A stretch of 64,000 nucleotides of DNA from Sphingomonas phyllosphaerae (GTDB lineage Bacteria; Pseudomonadota; Alphaproteobacteria; Sphingomonadales; Sphingomonadaceae), in assembly GCA_036946405.1 (NCBI GenBank), contig JAQIJC010000001.1, positions 3,540,609-3,604,608 on the forward strand. The letters are read 5' to 3'. A program made the position numbers and the translations under genes. The notes below the pieces were generated by a model. That model worked only from the letters and a program-made list of their open reading frames with translations. It did not search any database and was not told the origin of the DNA. Below, one piece after another: positions 1 through 8,332 of the stretch (positions within the stretch are counted from its first letter, which is position 1; the number at the start of each line of letters is the position of its first letter).

Positions 1-1
1 G

Positions 2-136
2 CCCGATACCTTCTCCGAAGGACGTGACGGGACGATGTACGTCACCGCCAGCCATATCCAGGACACCAACTGGTTCACGCCCGGCGCACCGCCGTCGATC
101 AAGACGCAGCTGTTCTCCTTCGCGCCCGCCAAGTGA
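2..136 (+). CDS. C-terminal end of a major royal jelly/yellow-family protein (5' part outside window)
   Basis: Only the last 44 codons are present, open from the window edge to a TGA at 134-136. The residues around MYVTASHIQDTNWF and the ending KTQLFSFAPAK resemble the last blade of bacterial major-royal-jelly/SMP-30-like beta-propeller proteins, usually secreted and of uncertain substrate. The stop lies 11 bp before the ATG of the catalase-like gene and overlaps an alternative GTG start as GTGA, so the two are probably co-transcribed. The family call rests on this short tail alone. Confidence 0.5.
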   Translation, partial: PDTFSEGRDGTMYVTASHIQDTNWFTPGAPPSIKTQLFSFAPAK

Positions 137-147
137 TCGGACGTCCC

Positions 148-1233
148 ATGACCTACCCGCGCTATTCGCCCGACATCGAAACACGCGAACCCGACGAACA
201 AGAAAGCATCGACGGCATCATCCAGGGCATGACCCAGGAAAGCCAGAGGGTCGAGAAGCGCGACGGGCACGCGGTGCGGGCAAGCCATGCCAAGAGCACG
301 GCGTGCGTGATCGGCACGCTCATCGTCGCGCCCGGATTGCCGCCCGAACTCGCACAGGGCCTCTTCGCGGAACCCGGCACGTTCGATGTCGCCGTCCGCT
401 TCGCACAAGGACCTGGCGAGAACCTCGGCGATCGCGTCTCGACCCACCGTGGCATGTCGATCAAGGTGTTCGGCGTCGAGGGCGCGAGGCTGCCCGGCCA
501 TGACGCGCCGACGCAGGACTTCGTCTTGGCCAGCGGCACGACCTTTCCGGCGGGGACCGCTGCGGGTTTTCTCTCGCAAGCCAAGAAGATCGGCCTGACG
601 GTTCCCATGCCCGAGGGAGTGAAGAGCGCAGCCGCCTCCGTCGCTCGCAACATCAACAAGGTCCTGAACGCCGTCGGCGCCGGTCCAAGCCCGACGCTCG
701 ACTTCTATGGCCACCCCTTCAGCCACCCGCTTGTCGAGGCATATTTCAGCCAGTGCCCGGTGCGCTTCGGCGACCATGTCGCCAAGATCGGGGCGTTTCC
801 TGTCGCAGCCGAACAACAGGCGCTCGCCGATTGGCAGCTCGACCCGCATCAGGACGAGGATGGCTTCCGCCATGCGGCGGTCGACTACTTCGCGGGCAAC
901 GATGCAGTGTTCGAGCTTCGGGCGCAGCTGTGGACCGATGCCGAGACGCAGCCCATCGAGGACACGTCCGTCGATTGGCCAACCGGCGAAAGCCCGTACC
1001 GCACCGTCGCCACGATCCGGCTGCCGCGGCAGTCCGCCTACGGTCCCGACCGCGTCCGCTATTTCGACGAGGTGATGACGTTCCGCCCGGCCCATAGCCT
1101 GGAAGTGCATCGCCCGCTGGGCGGTGTGATGCGCGCGCGCATGCAGGTCTACCAGGCGCTCAGCGACTTCCGCTACCGAGAGAACGGCATTGCCGCCGCA
1201 AACACCGCCACCATCCAGGACATCCCAGCCTGA
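148..1233 (+). CDS. catalase-family heme protein (y4iL-like, short form)
   Basis: A 361-residue protein of the small catalase-related family. The N-terminal part keeps the catalase-like pattern: a distal-His region (ASHAKSTACVIGTLIV), then VRFAQGPGE and RGMSIKVFGVEG, the last matching the catalase RGFAVKF segment. At about 360 residues it is shorter than monofunctional catalases (about 480), and I do not see the classical proximal Tyr motif, so peroxidase or other heme chemistry is as likely as true catalase activity. No signal peptide is evident. An in-frame GTG at 133, overlapping the upstream stop, would add five residues; I chose ATG 148. It precedes a short-chain dehydrogenase on the same strand and the two probably share a transcript. 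Confidence 0.78.
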   Translation: MTYPRYSPDIETREPDEQESIDGIIQGMTQESQRVEKRDGHAVRASHAKSTACVIGTLIVAPGLPPELAQGLFAEPGTFDVAVRFAQGPGENLGDRVSTHRGMSIKVFGVEGARLPGHDAPTQDFVLASGTTFPAGTAAGFLSQAKKIGLTVPMPEGVKSAAASVARNINKVLNAVGAGPSPTLDFYGHPFSHPLVEAYFSQCPVRFGDHVAKIGAFPVAAEQQALADWQLDPHQDEDGFRHAAVDYFAGNDAVFELRAQLWTDAETQPIEDTSVDWPTGESPYRTVATIRLPRQSAYGPDRVRYFDEVMTFRPAHSLEVHRPLGGVMRARMQVYQALSDFRYRENGIAAANTATIQDIPA

Positions 1234-1270
1234 GCTGAACGCCAGTCCTGACCATAGTGAGAGGACAATC

Positions 1271-1315
1271 ATGAAGTTCGAAGGCAAGCATTACGTTCAG
1301 GCGGAGAACGCGTGA
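1271..1315 (+). CDS. 14-codon ORF coupled to the downstream dehydrogenase
   Basis: An ATG preceded by GAGAGGACAATC opens a 14-codon frame (MKFEGKHYVQAENA) whose TGA shares one base with the ATG of the dehydrogenase (TGATG). It may be a coupling or leader peptide, or the residual start of a deleted gene. Only the good ribosome site and the overlap support it. Confidence 0.3.
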   Translation: MKFEGKHYVQAENA

Positions 1316-2076
1316 TGGCGCGCTTTTCCAACAAGGTCATCGTCATCACCGGTGCCGCCTCGGGGATCGGTGAAGGGGCTGCACGCCGCTTCGCCGAGGA
1401 AGGCGCAACGCTGGTGTTGGGCGACATCGACAAGGCCGCACTCGACAAGCTGGCGGGCGAATTGCATGTCACAGTCGAAACCCGCAAAACCGACGTGTCC
1501 GACCGCGCTGCATGCGAGGCGCTCGTCCAGGCTGCGGTCGATCGCTTCGGCCGGATCGACGTGCTGGTCAACGACGCCGGCGTCGATCATCTCGGCAAGG
1601 TTGATGAAGGTGACTTCGCCGAATTCACCAAGGTGATCGAGACCGACCTCTACGGCGTCGTTCACATGAGCCGCGCGGCGATCCCCCATCTGCGCCAATC
1701 GAAAGGCTGCATCGTCAACATCTCATCGGTGTCCGGCCTGGGCGGCGACTGGAACCATAGCTTCTACTGCGCCGCAAAGGGAGCGGTGAGCAACTTCACC
1801 CGTGCGCTGGCGATGGACGAGGCGAAGCACGGCGTCCGCGTCAACGCGGTCAATCCGTCGCTCACTTACACCGCGCTGACCGCGGGGATGAAGGAACAGC
1901 CTGAGCTCATCGCCAAGTTCGAAGAGCGTATCCCGATGGGCCGCGGCGCCGAGCCAGCCGATATCTCGGGGGCGATCGCGTTCCTGGCGAGCGAGGACGC
2001 TCATTTTGTGACGGGCGTGAACCTGCCGGTCGATGGGGGCCTTACTGCTTCAAACGGGCAACCGCCGCTGTCGTGA
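1315..2076 (+). CDS. short-chain dehydrogenase/reductase (SDR)
   Basis: A 253-residue classical SDR, an NAD(P)(H)-dependent oxidoreductase of unknown substrate. The Rossmann motif TGAASGIG is at residues 12-19. The family NNAG motif reads NDAG (86-89). The catalytic set is Ser138, Tyr151 and Lys155 (YCAAK). An acidic residue after the second beta strand (GDID) favours NAD(H) over NADP(H). The C-terminal FVTGVNLPVDGG is typical of the family. ATG 1315 was preferred to GTG 1312 because it overlaps the stop of the preceding 14-codon ORF. A GC-rich hairpin follows the stop. Confidence 0.88.
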   Translation: MARFSNKVIVITGAASGIGEGAARRFAEEGATLVLGDIDKAALDKLAGELHVTVETRKTDVSDRAACEALVQAAVDRFGRIDVLVNDAGVDHLGKVDEGDFAEFTKVIETDLYGVVHMSRAAIPHLRQSKGCIVNISSVSGLGGDWNHSFYCAAKGAVSNFTRALAMDEAKHGVRVNAVNPSLTYTALTAGMKEQPELIAKFEERIPMGRGAEPADISGAIAFLASEDAHFVTGVNLPVDGGLTASNGQPPLS

Positions 2077-2084
2077 TGAATGTG

Positions 2085-2106
2085 AGGCGGGCCTTGGAGC
2101 CCGCCT
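2085..2106 (+). terminator. hairpin after the SDR gene
   Basis: A perfect 8-bp stem (AGGCGGGC / GCCCGCCT) with a 6-nt loop starts 9 bases after the SDR stop. No T-run follows, so it is a weak intrinsic terminator or RNA-stabilising stem. Confidence 0.45.
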
Positions 2107-2149
2107 ATCAATCCAGGTTTGCCCCTGTTGCCGACGCCAAATTCATGCT

Positions 2150-2198
2150 GGGTCAATTATCTTAAGCCGACAAAGCTTAGATCGGAGTGAATTGACCC
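2150..2198. repeat. inverted repeat in the SDR-receptor intergenic region
   Basis: GGGTCAATT at 2150-2158 and AATTGACCC at 2190-2198 are perfect 9-bp inverted arms separated by 31 bases. The 2107-2427 interval holds no convincing gene. This repeat, and a second hairpin at 2353-2380, are its only structure. The arms may be a relic of an insertion sequence end. Confidence 0.35.
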
Positions 2199-2352
2199 AC
2201 AAAGCGACATTCCGCCTTGCTGAGGACCTTCCCGGAAGCGGCCGCTTGTTCAGCCGTTTTCGACTTAAGCTCTCACGTCACCACCACCGAGAGATGCAGT
2301 CGCGCGACAGGTCGAGGATGAAGTAAGGGTTAAGCTGAGACGGATAACGCGC

Positions 2353-2380
2353 AGGCAGGCCAATCATGGGGTGCCTGCCT
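2353..2380 (-). terminator. hairpin downstream of the siderophore receptor
   Basis: AGGCAGGC / GCCTGCCT form an 8-bp stem with a 12-nt loop, 48 bases past the receptor stop on the minus strand. There is no T-tract, so this is a tentative terminator. Confidence 0.3.
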
Positions 2381-2427
2381 TCCCACAATTTCCGCCGTCT
2401 CACTGTTCAAATCTCTGATACTCAGCT

Positions 2428-4533
2428 CTAAAAGCGGAAGCCAAGGGATAGCATCACGTTACGAGGCGCGGCCATGAAGCAGTCGCCACGTGCGAGGCAC
2501 GAGGCGAACGCCTTTTCATCAAACAAGTTGGTGGCATTCAACGCCAATCGCCATTTGTCCCAGGCAATCTCCGCCAAAGCATCGACCGTTGTGCGCGACG
2601 GCGTGACGATCGTGTAAAGCGTTCCGGCGGGTATAGCGGCGTTGAGGCCATAGGGATCCAGCGGACCCGTTGACTTGCTCTCGCCGCTGTACACCACGCC
2701 CGCGCCCAGGCGAAGTTGCGCATCACCCGCGATGCCGAACGTCTTGGTGGACCAGACCGAAGCCGTGTGGCGAGGCATGTAGTCGAGCGCAGTATTCACC
2801 TCGGATTTCAACTCGGCATAACCATAATTGAGCAGCAGCTCGAAATTGCCGGGTAGCGTATGGCTCGCCTCAAATTCGATGCCACGTGTCGTCAGCTCGC
2901 CCGATTGGGTGATGGCGTTGTTGGCGAGATAGAGGACGCGGTTGCGTTCCTTGATGTGGAAGCCGGTAACCGTCACCAGGGTGGAAGGCAGCGGCTGCCA
3001 CTTCATCCCGGCCTCGTACTGCGTGCCCGTCTGCGGGGTGAAGGGTGCGCCCTGGACCCCGCCGGGACCGCTCAACCGGCCCGCGATCGGCAGGAAGCTC
3101 TCGGTGTAGCTGAAAAATGGGGAGAACCCCGCGCCGAGCTCGCCGATGACGCCGGCGCGGAAGGTCGTGGCATTGTCCTCCTGCCCTGCAGAGTTGGTGA
3201 CATGATCGCGGCGTGCGCCGACGACCACGGACACGCGATCGAACAGCCGGATCTGATCCTGCACGTAGACGCCGAGCTGCTTTTGAGCGTCGTAGGCGAA
3301 GGAACCGGCGGGATCATAGGTACGCAGCGCATCGTAACCGATGTTATAAAGATCGACGATCTCCAGGATCGCCGATGTGTCCGCCGCCCGCTTGCCGACC
3401 TTGTTCCAGCTGTAGTCGATCCCCACAAGCAGTGTATGCTTGATCGCCGCGCCGGTGTCGAACGTCAGTTGGACGTTGTTGTCGGTCGAGAAGACGTTCA
3501 TGCGAGCATCACTGGCGTCGGCGTAAAGCCGTATCGAGCGACCGTCATTGCCGTAGAACGAGAACGGGTCGGTCGGCTTGGTATAGCTGTCCGCGTAGTG
3601 CGTGAAATATTCCAGGTCGCTGTCGATGTAGCGGGCCTTCAGGCTGACGCGCACCGCGTCGGAGAAGTGGTGGACGATCGACCCGCCGCCCTGCAGCGAA
3701 CGACCGGCATAGCGATCCCACCCCGCCTTGCCGACGAACGTGTACGGGTCGAGGCGCGCGCCGGGGTTGGCGGGGTTAGGGCGAAAGGTGCCGACGATCG
3801 GCAGGAACTGCGAGGTCGAGCCGGTGTCGTCCTCCTGATACAGGCCGGTCAGCACGAAGTCGGTGCTCATCGACGGCTGCCACCGGATCGACGGCGCGAA
3901 CATCACGCGATCGTCGGGGACGTGATCGACATAGGTGTCGGCATCGCGAACGCGGCCGACGGCGCGGATCGCCAGCCGATCAGTCACCGCCAGGTTGACG
4001 TCGCCCAGCACTTCCTTTCGATCGTAGCTGCCGTAGACCAGGTTCAGCTCACCGCCGGTCCGGAACTCCGGCAACTTCGAGACGAGATTCACGAGCCCGC
4101 CGATCGAACCCTGGCCGTACAGCACCGACGCCGGCCCCCGAACGATCTCCACCCGGGAGAAGTTGTATGGGTCTGACGTGATGCTGGCGTAATAGGAAAA
4201 GATGTCGCGCATGCCGTCGCGGAACTGCAGGGCCTGGATCCCGCGCACGTTGAAGCTGTCCACCCGCGTGTCGCGGCCATAGGGGTTGGCGAGGACACCG
4301 GCGGCGTATTTGACCGTGTCGCTGATGTTGATCGCGCCCTGCGAAAGGTAGCGGTCGGCCGGGACGACGGTAAGCGGCTGCGGCAGCTCGATCAGCGGCG
4401 TCTCGGTCTTGGTGCCGGCGGTAGCACCCGTCACGACGATGTCCTCGCCGTCTTCTTGTGGAGTCGACTGCGCCCACGCCGACTGGCTGAGCAGCGCGCC
4501 TGCAAGGCCCGCCACCACGATCAACTTCGCCAT
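2428..4533 (-). CDS. TonB-dependent siderophore receptor
   Basis: A 701-residue outer-membrane receptor that would import a ferric siderophore using TonB energy. The start at 4533 gives a clean signal peptide (MAKLIVVAGLAGALLSQSAWA, cut before QSTPQ); the frame stays open upstream, but that part does not look like protein. A TonB-box-like DIVVTG precedes the plug (about residues 35-160), with the siderophore-receptor patterns IELPQPLTVV, SFNVRGI, RVEIVRGPASVLYGQG and GGLVNLVSK. A 22-strand-barrel-like region follows and ends in the aromatic tail LGFRF. It is divergent from the membrane-protein pseudogene at 4647. Iron-dependent control is expected, but I could not find a convincing Fur box in the 113-bp gap. 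Confidence 0.9.
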   Translation of the reverse strand: MAKLIVVAGLAGALLSQSAWAQSTPQEDGEDIVVTGATAGTKTETPLIELPQPLTVVPADRYLSQGAINISDTVKYAAGVLANPYGRDTRVDSFNVRGIQALQFRDGMRDIFSYYASITSDPYNFSRVEIVRGPASVLYGQGSIGGLVNLVSKLPEFRTGGELNLVYGSYDRKEVLGDVNLAVTDRLAIRAVGRVRDADTYVDHVPDDRVMFAPSIRWQPSMSTDFVLTGLYQEDDTGSTSQFLPIVGTFRPNPANPGARLDPYTFVGKAGWDRYAGRSLQGGGSIVHHFSDAVRVSLKARYIDSDLEYFTHYADSYTKPTDPFSFYGNDGRSIRLYADASDARMNVFSTDNNVQLTFDTGAAIKHTLLVGIDYSWNKVGKRAADTSAILEIVDLYNIGYDALRTYDPAGSFAYDAQKQLGVYVQDQIRLFDRVSVVVGARRDHVTNSAGQEDNATTFRAGVIGELGAGFSPFFSYTESFLPIAGRLSGPGGVQGAPFTPQTGTQYEAGMKWQPLPSTLVTVTGFHIKERNRVLYLANNAITQSGELTTRGIEFEASHTLPGNFELLLNYGYAELKSEVNTALDYMPRHTASVWSTKTFGIAGDAQLRLGAGVVYSGESKSTGPLDPYGLNAAIPAGTLYTIVTPSRTTVDALAEIAWDKWRLALNATNLFDEKAFASCLARGDCFMAAPRNVMLSLGFRF

Positions 4534-4646
4534 TGCCCCAAGCCTTCTTCGTTCGTCTACCCTGATTTCAGCGCTCCTACACTTTTGCGAAGAAGTATCA
4601 ATAGCATTTTCCTTGTGCTTGGCGTTTGGTTTTTTATTCAGTGTCG

Positions 4647-4915
4647 ATGCCAACAGCGACGCACACGGCCCTGCCGCGACCCTCCAACCGCTTGATGCGC
4701 ATCCTGCTTGCGGGGCCGGGAGCGATCGTGGTGACGCTGGCCTTGCTGGCCGGCATGCCGCTGTGGCTGCCGGGTGGGGCGGCCGGCATCGACAACCTCG
4801 CTTTTCCGCTGGTGCTGGCGCCGCTGATCTGATCGATGCTGTTCTTCCGAGCCTGTCTGGATCGCAGCATCGCGCGTGTGGCGGCCGTTGCCGCGGCGCT
4901 GCTGGTCCAGTTTCG
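4647..4915 (+). pseudogene. small membrane protein interrupted by in-frame TGA
   Basis: From ATG 4647 the frame encodes a basic N-terminus and a hydrophobic helix (MRILLAGPGAIVVTLALLAG), then reads LVLAPLI and hits TGA at about 4830. The same frame continues at once as SMLFFRACLDRSIARVAAV, which looks like the second half of the same small inner-membrane protein, with TGA where a Trp codon (TGG) would fit. Homology stops at about 4910, where the sequence becomes unrelated, so the 3' end is also lost. I recall similar small proteins beside TonB siderophore receptors in sphingomonads, but that is unverified. 4916-5137 contains no gene I recognise. Confidence 0.55.
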
Positions 4916-5137
4916 TCTACCCAGCGCAACGGCGATGTCCATGGTGCCCGGTTTCGTGCTGGAAGCGGGACGGACCATCTCCTCTGCCGAAACGGCGATG
5001 TGCTCGGCAGCGACGGTCGCTCCTCCTATCGGCGACAATTCTGGCAGCGGCGTTTCAGTCGCCAACACCGGGACCGCGCTGTACGAGATGAACTGCATCG
5101 GCTCAGCCAGACTGACGGCTTTCCGGTGCGCCGACCG

Positions 5138-5293
5138 TCAATTGTAGACCAGACTGGCAGCGATGCCGAAGCGCCGTGCTACCTCACGCACGGTGACCCC
5201 TGGCTTGAAGCTGGCAGCTACGACCGCCGCCTTCTCATCGTCGTTGTAGATGCGACGGCGTTCCGTCCGGGTAATGATCTCCATCCGGGCCAT
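5138..5293 (-). pseudogene. truncated IS66-family TnpA (helix-turn-helix accessory protein)
   Basis: The 51-residue frame starts at ATG 5293 after an AAGGAG site. It reads TRTERRRIYNDDEKAAVVAAS, then a helix-turn-helix (GVTVREVARRFGIAASLVYN), the N-terminal half of IS66-type TnpA. It ends abruptly at LVYN-stop, where the intact protein continues into a basic region. No TnpB or TnpC follows, so only a remnant of the insertion sequence remains. Confidence 0.72.
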
Positions 5294-5652
5294 CTCCTGA
5301 TCTCCTTCTGGACTCCAGAAGTAGACCCCAGCAGCAGCGGACATCACCGCTCATGCCGTTCCCCGCAACACGGGTCAGGCCGAACGCGTACGCTTGTGTC
5401 ATCAACCATGCGCTTGCGACACACCGGACCACGCAGGAGCATCGTTCCAGACGCTCTACGATAGGGCACGCGAAACGATCTTGGAACGTGTCGGCACGTT
5501 CAGCTACCTGCGACGGTGCCGTTTTGGCTCCCGCACGATCATCTGTGAGAATGTTAGTAGACATGTTAAGGCAAGCGGAGGCAATAAGTATGCGAGCGGC
5601 ATTCTGATCGCCAAGGCAGCTGCCTGAAAGTAAATAGGACGATGCGACGCTA
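5294..5652. other. intergenic region without a recognised gene
   Basis: The region between the IS66 remnant and the GntR regulator contains short open frames only, none with family resemblance or a good ribosome site. Base composition falls towards the regulator start, as expected for its promoter. Confidence 0.4.
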
Positions 5653-6435
5653 ATGATCGATCAGTCTAAGGACGAGCCTGAGCGGCTGTACATGCATGTC
5701 GCACGGCGTCTTCAACAGTCGATTAAATTGGGGCATTATCCCGTAAATAGCCGACTGCCGTCCGAACGTGAGATCGCAGAAACGTTCGGAGTCAGCCGGC
5801 CGACAGTTCGTGAGGCAACGATCGTCCTCGAGCTGCGCGGTCTTGTTGAGATGCGGCATAAAGCGGGGGCCCGCGTGATCGCCACCGAGGCCGAAGCTGA
5901 ATCCTCGTACTTGACTGATAACGCCGGCCCTTTTGAAGTCACCGAGGCGCGTCGCCTGTTTGAAGGTGAAGCTGCGGCTCTGGCAGCCGCCACGATTGAT
6001 CAAAAGGAACTGGCCGAACTGGAAAGCCTGTTGTCGCAAATTGCAGACAGCGACTTGGATCAAACCATCCGGGAACGTGCAGACCGGGCTTTTCATTTAA
6101 CGCTGGCTGCCTCGACGCGTAACGAAGCCATCTTGAGCGTCGTTCGGACGCTTTGGGACAAACGATATAGTTCCCCGCTGTGCAGCTACCTCTTTTCGCT
6201 CGCCCGACAGCTCGGAATCCAGCCCCCGGTGGAGGATCATCGACGTATTCTCGATGCCTTACGTGCACGGGACGGCGCCGGTGCCCGCCAGGCGATGCAA
6301 GATCACCTGAAACGTGTCACAGAAAGCCTCTATCTGGCGACCGAGCACGACGCACGGGAGCGCACGCGGCTGAAGATGGACGAACGCCGCCATGTTTTCG
6401 CGCGGCGCGCTGGCGTGTCCGAATCCGCCGGATAG
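5653..6435 (+). CDS. GntR-family (FCD subfamily) transcriptional regulator
   Basis: A 260-residue DNA-binding regulator. The winged helix (about residues 10-80) contains RLPSEREIAETFGVSRPTVREA. The FCD ligand domain (about 95-230) has the expected acidic and histidine metal/ligand positions in DRAFHLTLA, EDHRRIL and MQDHLKRV. FCD regulators usually respond to sugar acids or other organic acids. It lies next to and convergent with the GH35 gene that ends the carbohydrate locus, so it probably controls that locus, although the AGCG palindromes at the receptor promoters look more like LacI-type operators. The 138 bp to the GH35 stop hold nothing notable. Confidence 0.88.
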   Translation: MIDQSKDEPERLYMHVARRLQQSIKLGHYPVNSRLPSEREIAETFGVSRPTVREATIVLELRGLVEMRHKAGARVIATEAEAESSYLTDNAGPFEVTEARRLFEGEAAALAAATIDQKELAELESLLSQIADSDLDQTIRERADRAFHLTLAASTRNEAILSVVRTLWDKRYSSPLCSYLFSLARQLGIQPPVEDHRRILDALRARDGAGARQAMQDHLKRVTESLYLATEHDARERTRLKMDERRHVFARRAGVSESAG

Positions 6436-6573
6436 CTGAAGCACCGCGCCGACAACCTCTTCGATCGTGAAGGTAAGCGAGCGCATCCATCACAATTGAC
6501 CGCATCCGGGTGATCGTACTGCCGGCCTGCACGCTCCTCAACCGGGCGGTGTCTAGTCTAATGGGTCATCCGA

Positions 6574-8259
6574 TCAGCGATAACGATAAAGTCGAACCCG
6601 GTACGCCTTGTTTTCAGCGGCATCCTTCGCGAACAGGCGCAGCGATTGCCCTTGTCCAGTCTCGTCCCCGTTCAATCGCCGCCCGGTGACCGACTGATTG
6701 TTGCGGAAGAACTGTTCGTCGATGCTTTCCACCCCGACGATCGGAGCACCGGGCCGATCGGTGGTGAAGCTGAGTTGTGCGTCACCGCTGCCGATCACAA
6801 GAAACTCGTCAGTACTGTTCTGCAGGAACATGGCAGCGATGCGGCTGCTTTGGTCCACATCGCCCTTCGCGCCGCTGGCACGCACCATGTTGACGATATA
6901 GTCACCGATCCGCCCGCGCCCTGCGCGCTGCGCTCCGCCCTCCATCAACACGGTCGTCAGTGCTCCCTGTGCCTGCTTCTCAAGGATTAGCGGCGCGATC
7001 GAAGCGAGTTGACCGTAGAGCGCCGTCATCGCCGGATCGCCTTCGCCCGCGGCGCTCAGGCCAATACTTGCGTCGCCCTGAAGCACGACCCCCTCGCCAT
7101 CGATCCCGAAGGGCGAGAAGCCGATCGCAGCAAGCGAACCGAAACTATAGAGGGCGTTTGCGGCGCCAACGGCCCCGCCGCGCGCCTCCGGCACGAACAG
7201 CGGATTGTCGGCGCGGGCATATTGCGACGCCCAATTGGAATAGTCCTCGAAGTAAATGTCCGGCGCCAGGAAGTCGAGCGACGGTGCCCCAGCCTTGTAG
7301 ATGTCGATCGCGAAGGGCAACGGACCGCCAGAATTGTACTGACCGGGCTCGTAATTTGGCCGGATCAACGCGGCATTGGTGAACATCGGCAGCGCATATT
7401 CCGCTTTTCCCGCCGCCGTCACCTTTTCGATGAAGGTGGCATACGCCCAGGACATGAACAACGGGTCCGTCATGCCCGCCTCGCCAAACACCTCGCGCCA
7501 CGTTCCAGCGGTGCGGGCACCGGCGTTCTCCCACGCGGTGCGCAGCGTTGGGTGCAACGTGGTGCGATGCGCGGCGAGGTAGCGCACGATCGCTTCCGGT
7601 ACAGGCGCGGCGAGCGCGGCCTCGGCCGCAGCCGAATGGTCGCGGGATTCCGGAATCACGCCAACCTCATTCTCGACCTGCACCATCAACACGGTGTGCT
7701 GCGTCCCGTCGACATCGCGAAGGTGGCGCATCAGTTTAGCAAAGGCTCGCGCATCGGCGTCACGCGTGATCGTCGAGAAGGGTGACAGCCGCTCGGTACC
7801 GCGGCCGTCGCTGGTTTGCGCGCGGGTGAAGCGCGCCTGATCGCGCTTCACCCATCCCGGCACGTAGCTCGAATAGGTGTTCTTCCACGCCCCGAACCAG
7901 AGAAGCACGAGGCGCAAATTCTGGGCACGCGCCCCCTTCAGCAAGCCATCGACATTGCTGAAATCGAACTGGCCTTCTCGTGGCTCGATCGTCTCCCAGG
8001 CGACGGGCGCAAGCACGGTATTGAGGTTCATCGCCTTCATACGCGGCCAGATTGGCGCCATGTAAGCGAGATCGCTGCTGCTCGAATTATGCAGTTCGCC
8101 GCCCAGCACGAGGAAGGGCTTTCCGTCTACGATCAGCTGCGTCGCCTTCCCGCGCCGTTCGAGGTGCGGCGTGCCCGCGGACTGCGCGTGTACCGCCGTG
8201 CCTACCAGAAAGGCGAGCACGGTGAGGATCATTCGGACGGCGGACAACAGGCTGAACAT
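6574..8259 (-). CDS. GH35-type beta-galactosidase with DUF5597-like C-terminus, secreted
   Basis: A 561-residue glycoside hydrolase with a signal peptide (cut near AVHAQ at 26). The (beta/alpha)8 domain carries the GH35/clan-A pattern: TVLAPVAWETIEPREGQFDF, the acid/base Glu198 in MVQVENEVG, and the probable nucleophile Glu358 in FVPEARGG. The C-terminal part (from about 400) matches the DUF5597-type extension of bacterial beta-galactosidase-like enzymes. Start 8259 was chosen for its GGGGAG site. It lies 73 bp downstream of a TonB receptor on the same strand, so the pair is probably an operon: the receptor imports oligosaccharides and the enzyme removes terminal beta-galactose in the periplasm. 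Confidence 0.85.
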   Translation of the reverse strand: MFSLLSAVRMILTVLAFLVGTAVHAQSAGTPHLERRGKATQLIVDGKPFLVLGGELHNSSSSDLAYMAPIWPRMKAMNLNTVLAPVAWETIEPREGQFDFSNVDGLLKGARAQNLRLVLLWFGAWKNTYSSYVPGWVKRDQARFTRAQTSDGRGTERLSPFSTITRDADARAFAKLMRHLRDVDGTQHTVLMVQVENEVGVIPESRDHSAAAEAALAAPVPEAIVRYLAAHRTTLHPTLRTAWENAGARTAGTWREVFGEAGMTDPLFMSWAYATFIEKVTAAGKAEYALPMFTNAALIRPNYEPGQYNSGGPLPFAIDIYKAGAPSLDFLAPDIYFEDYSNWASQYARADNPLFVPEARGGAVGAANALYSFGSLAAIGFSPFGIDGEGVVLQGDASIGLSAAGEGDPAMTALYGQLASIAPLILEKQAQGALTTVLMEGGAQRAGRGRIGDYIVNMVRASGAKGDVDQSSRIAAMFLQNSTDEFLVIGSGDAQLSFTTDRPGAPIVGVESIDEQFFRNNQSVTGRRLNGDETGQGQSLRLFAKDAAENKAYRVRLYRYR

Positions 8260-8332
8260 CGCAGCTCCCCAAGCAAGTCGCGTTTTCGGAAAAGCGCCGG
8301 CCTCAGTCGAGAGGCCGACGTCCCGCATCCGA

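Noticed and set aside
2860..4176. 438-codon plus-strand frame across the siderophore receptor
   Set aside because: Antisense shadow of the receptor, without ribosome site or recognisable domain.
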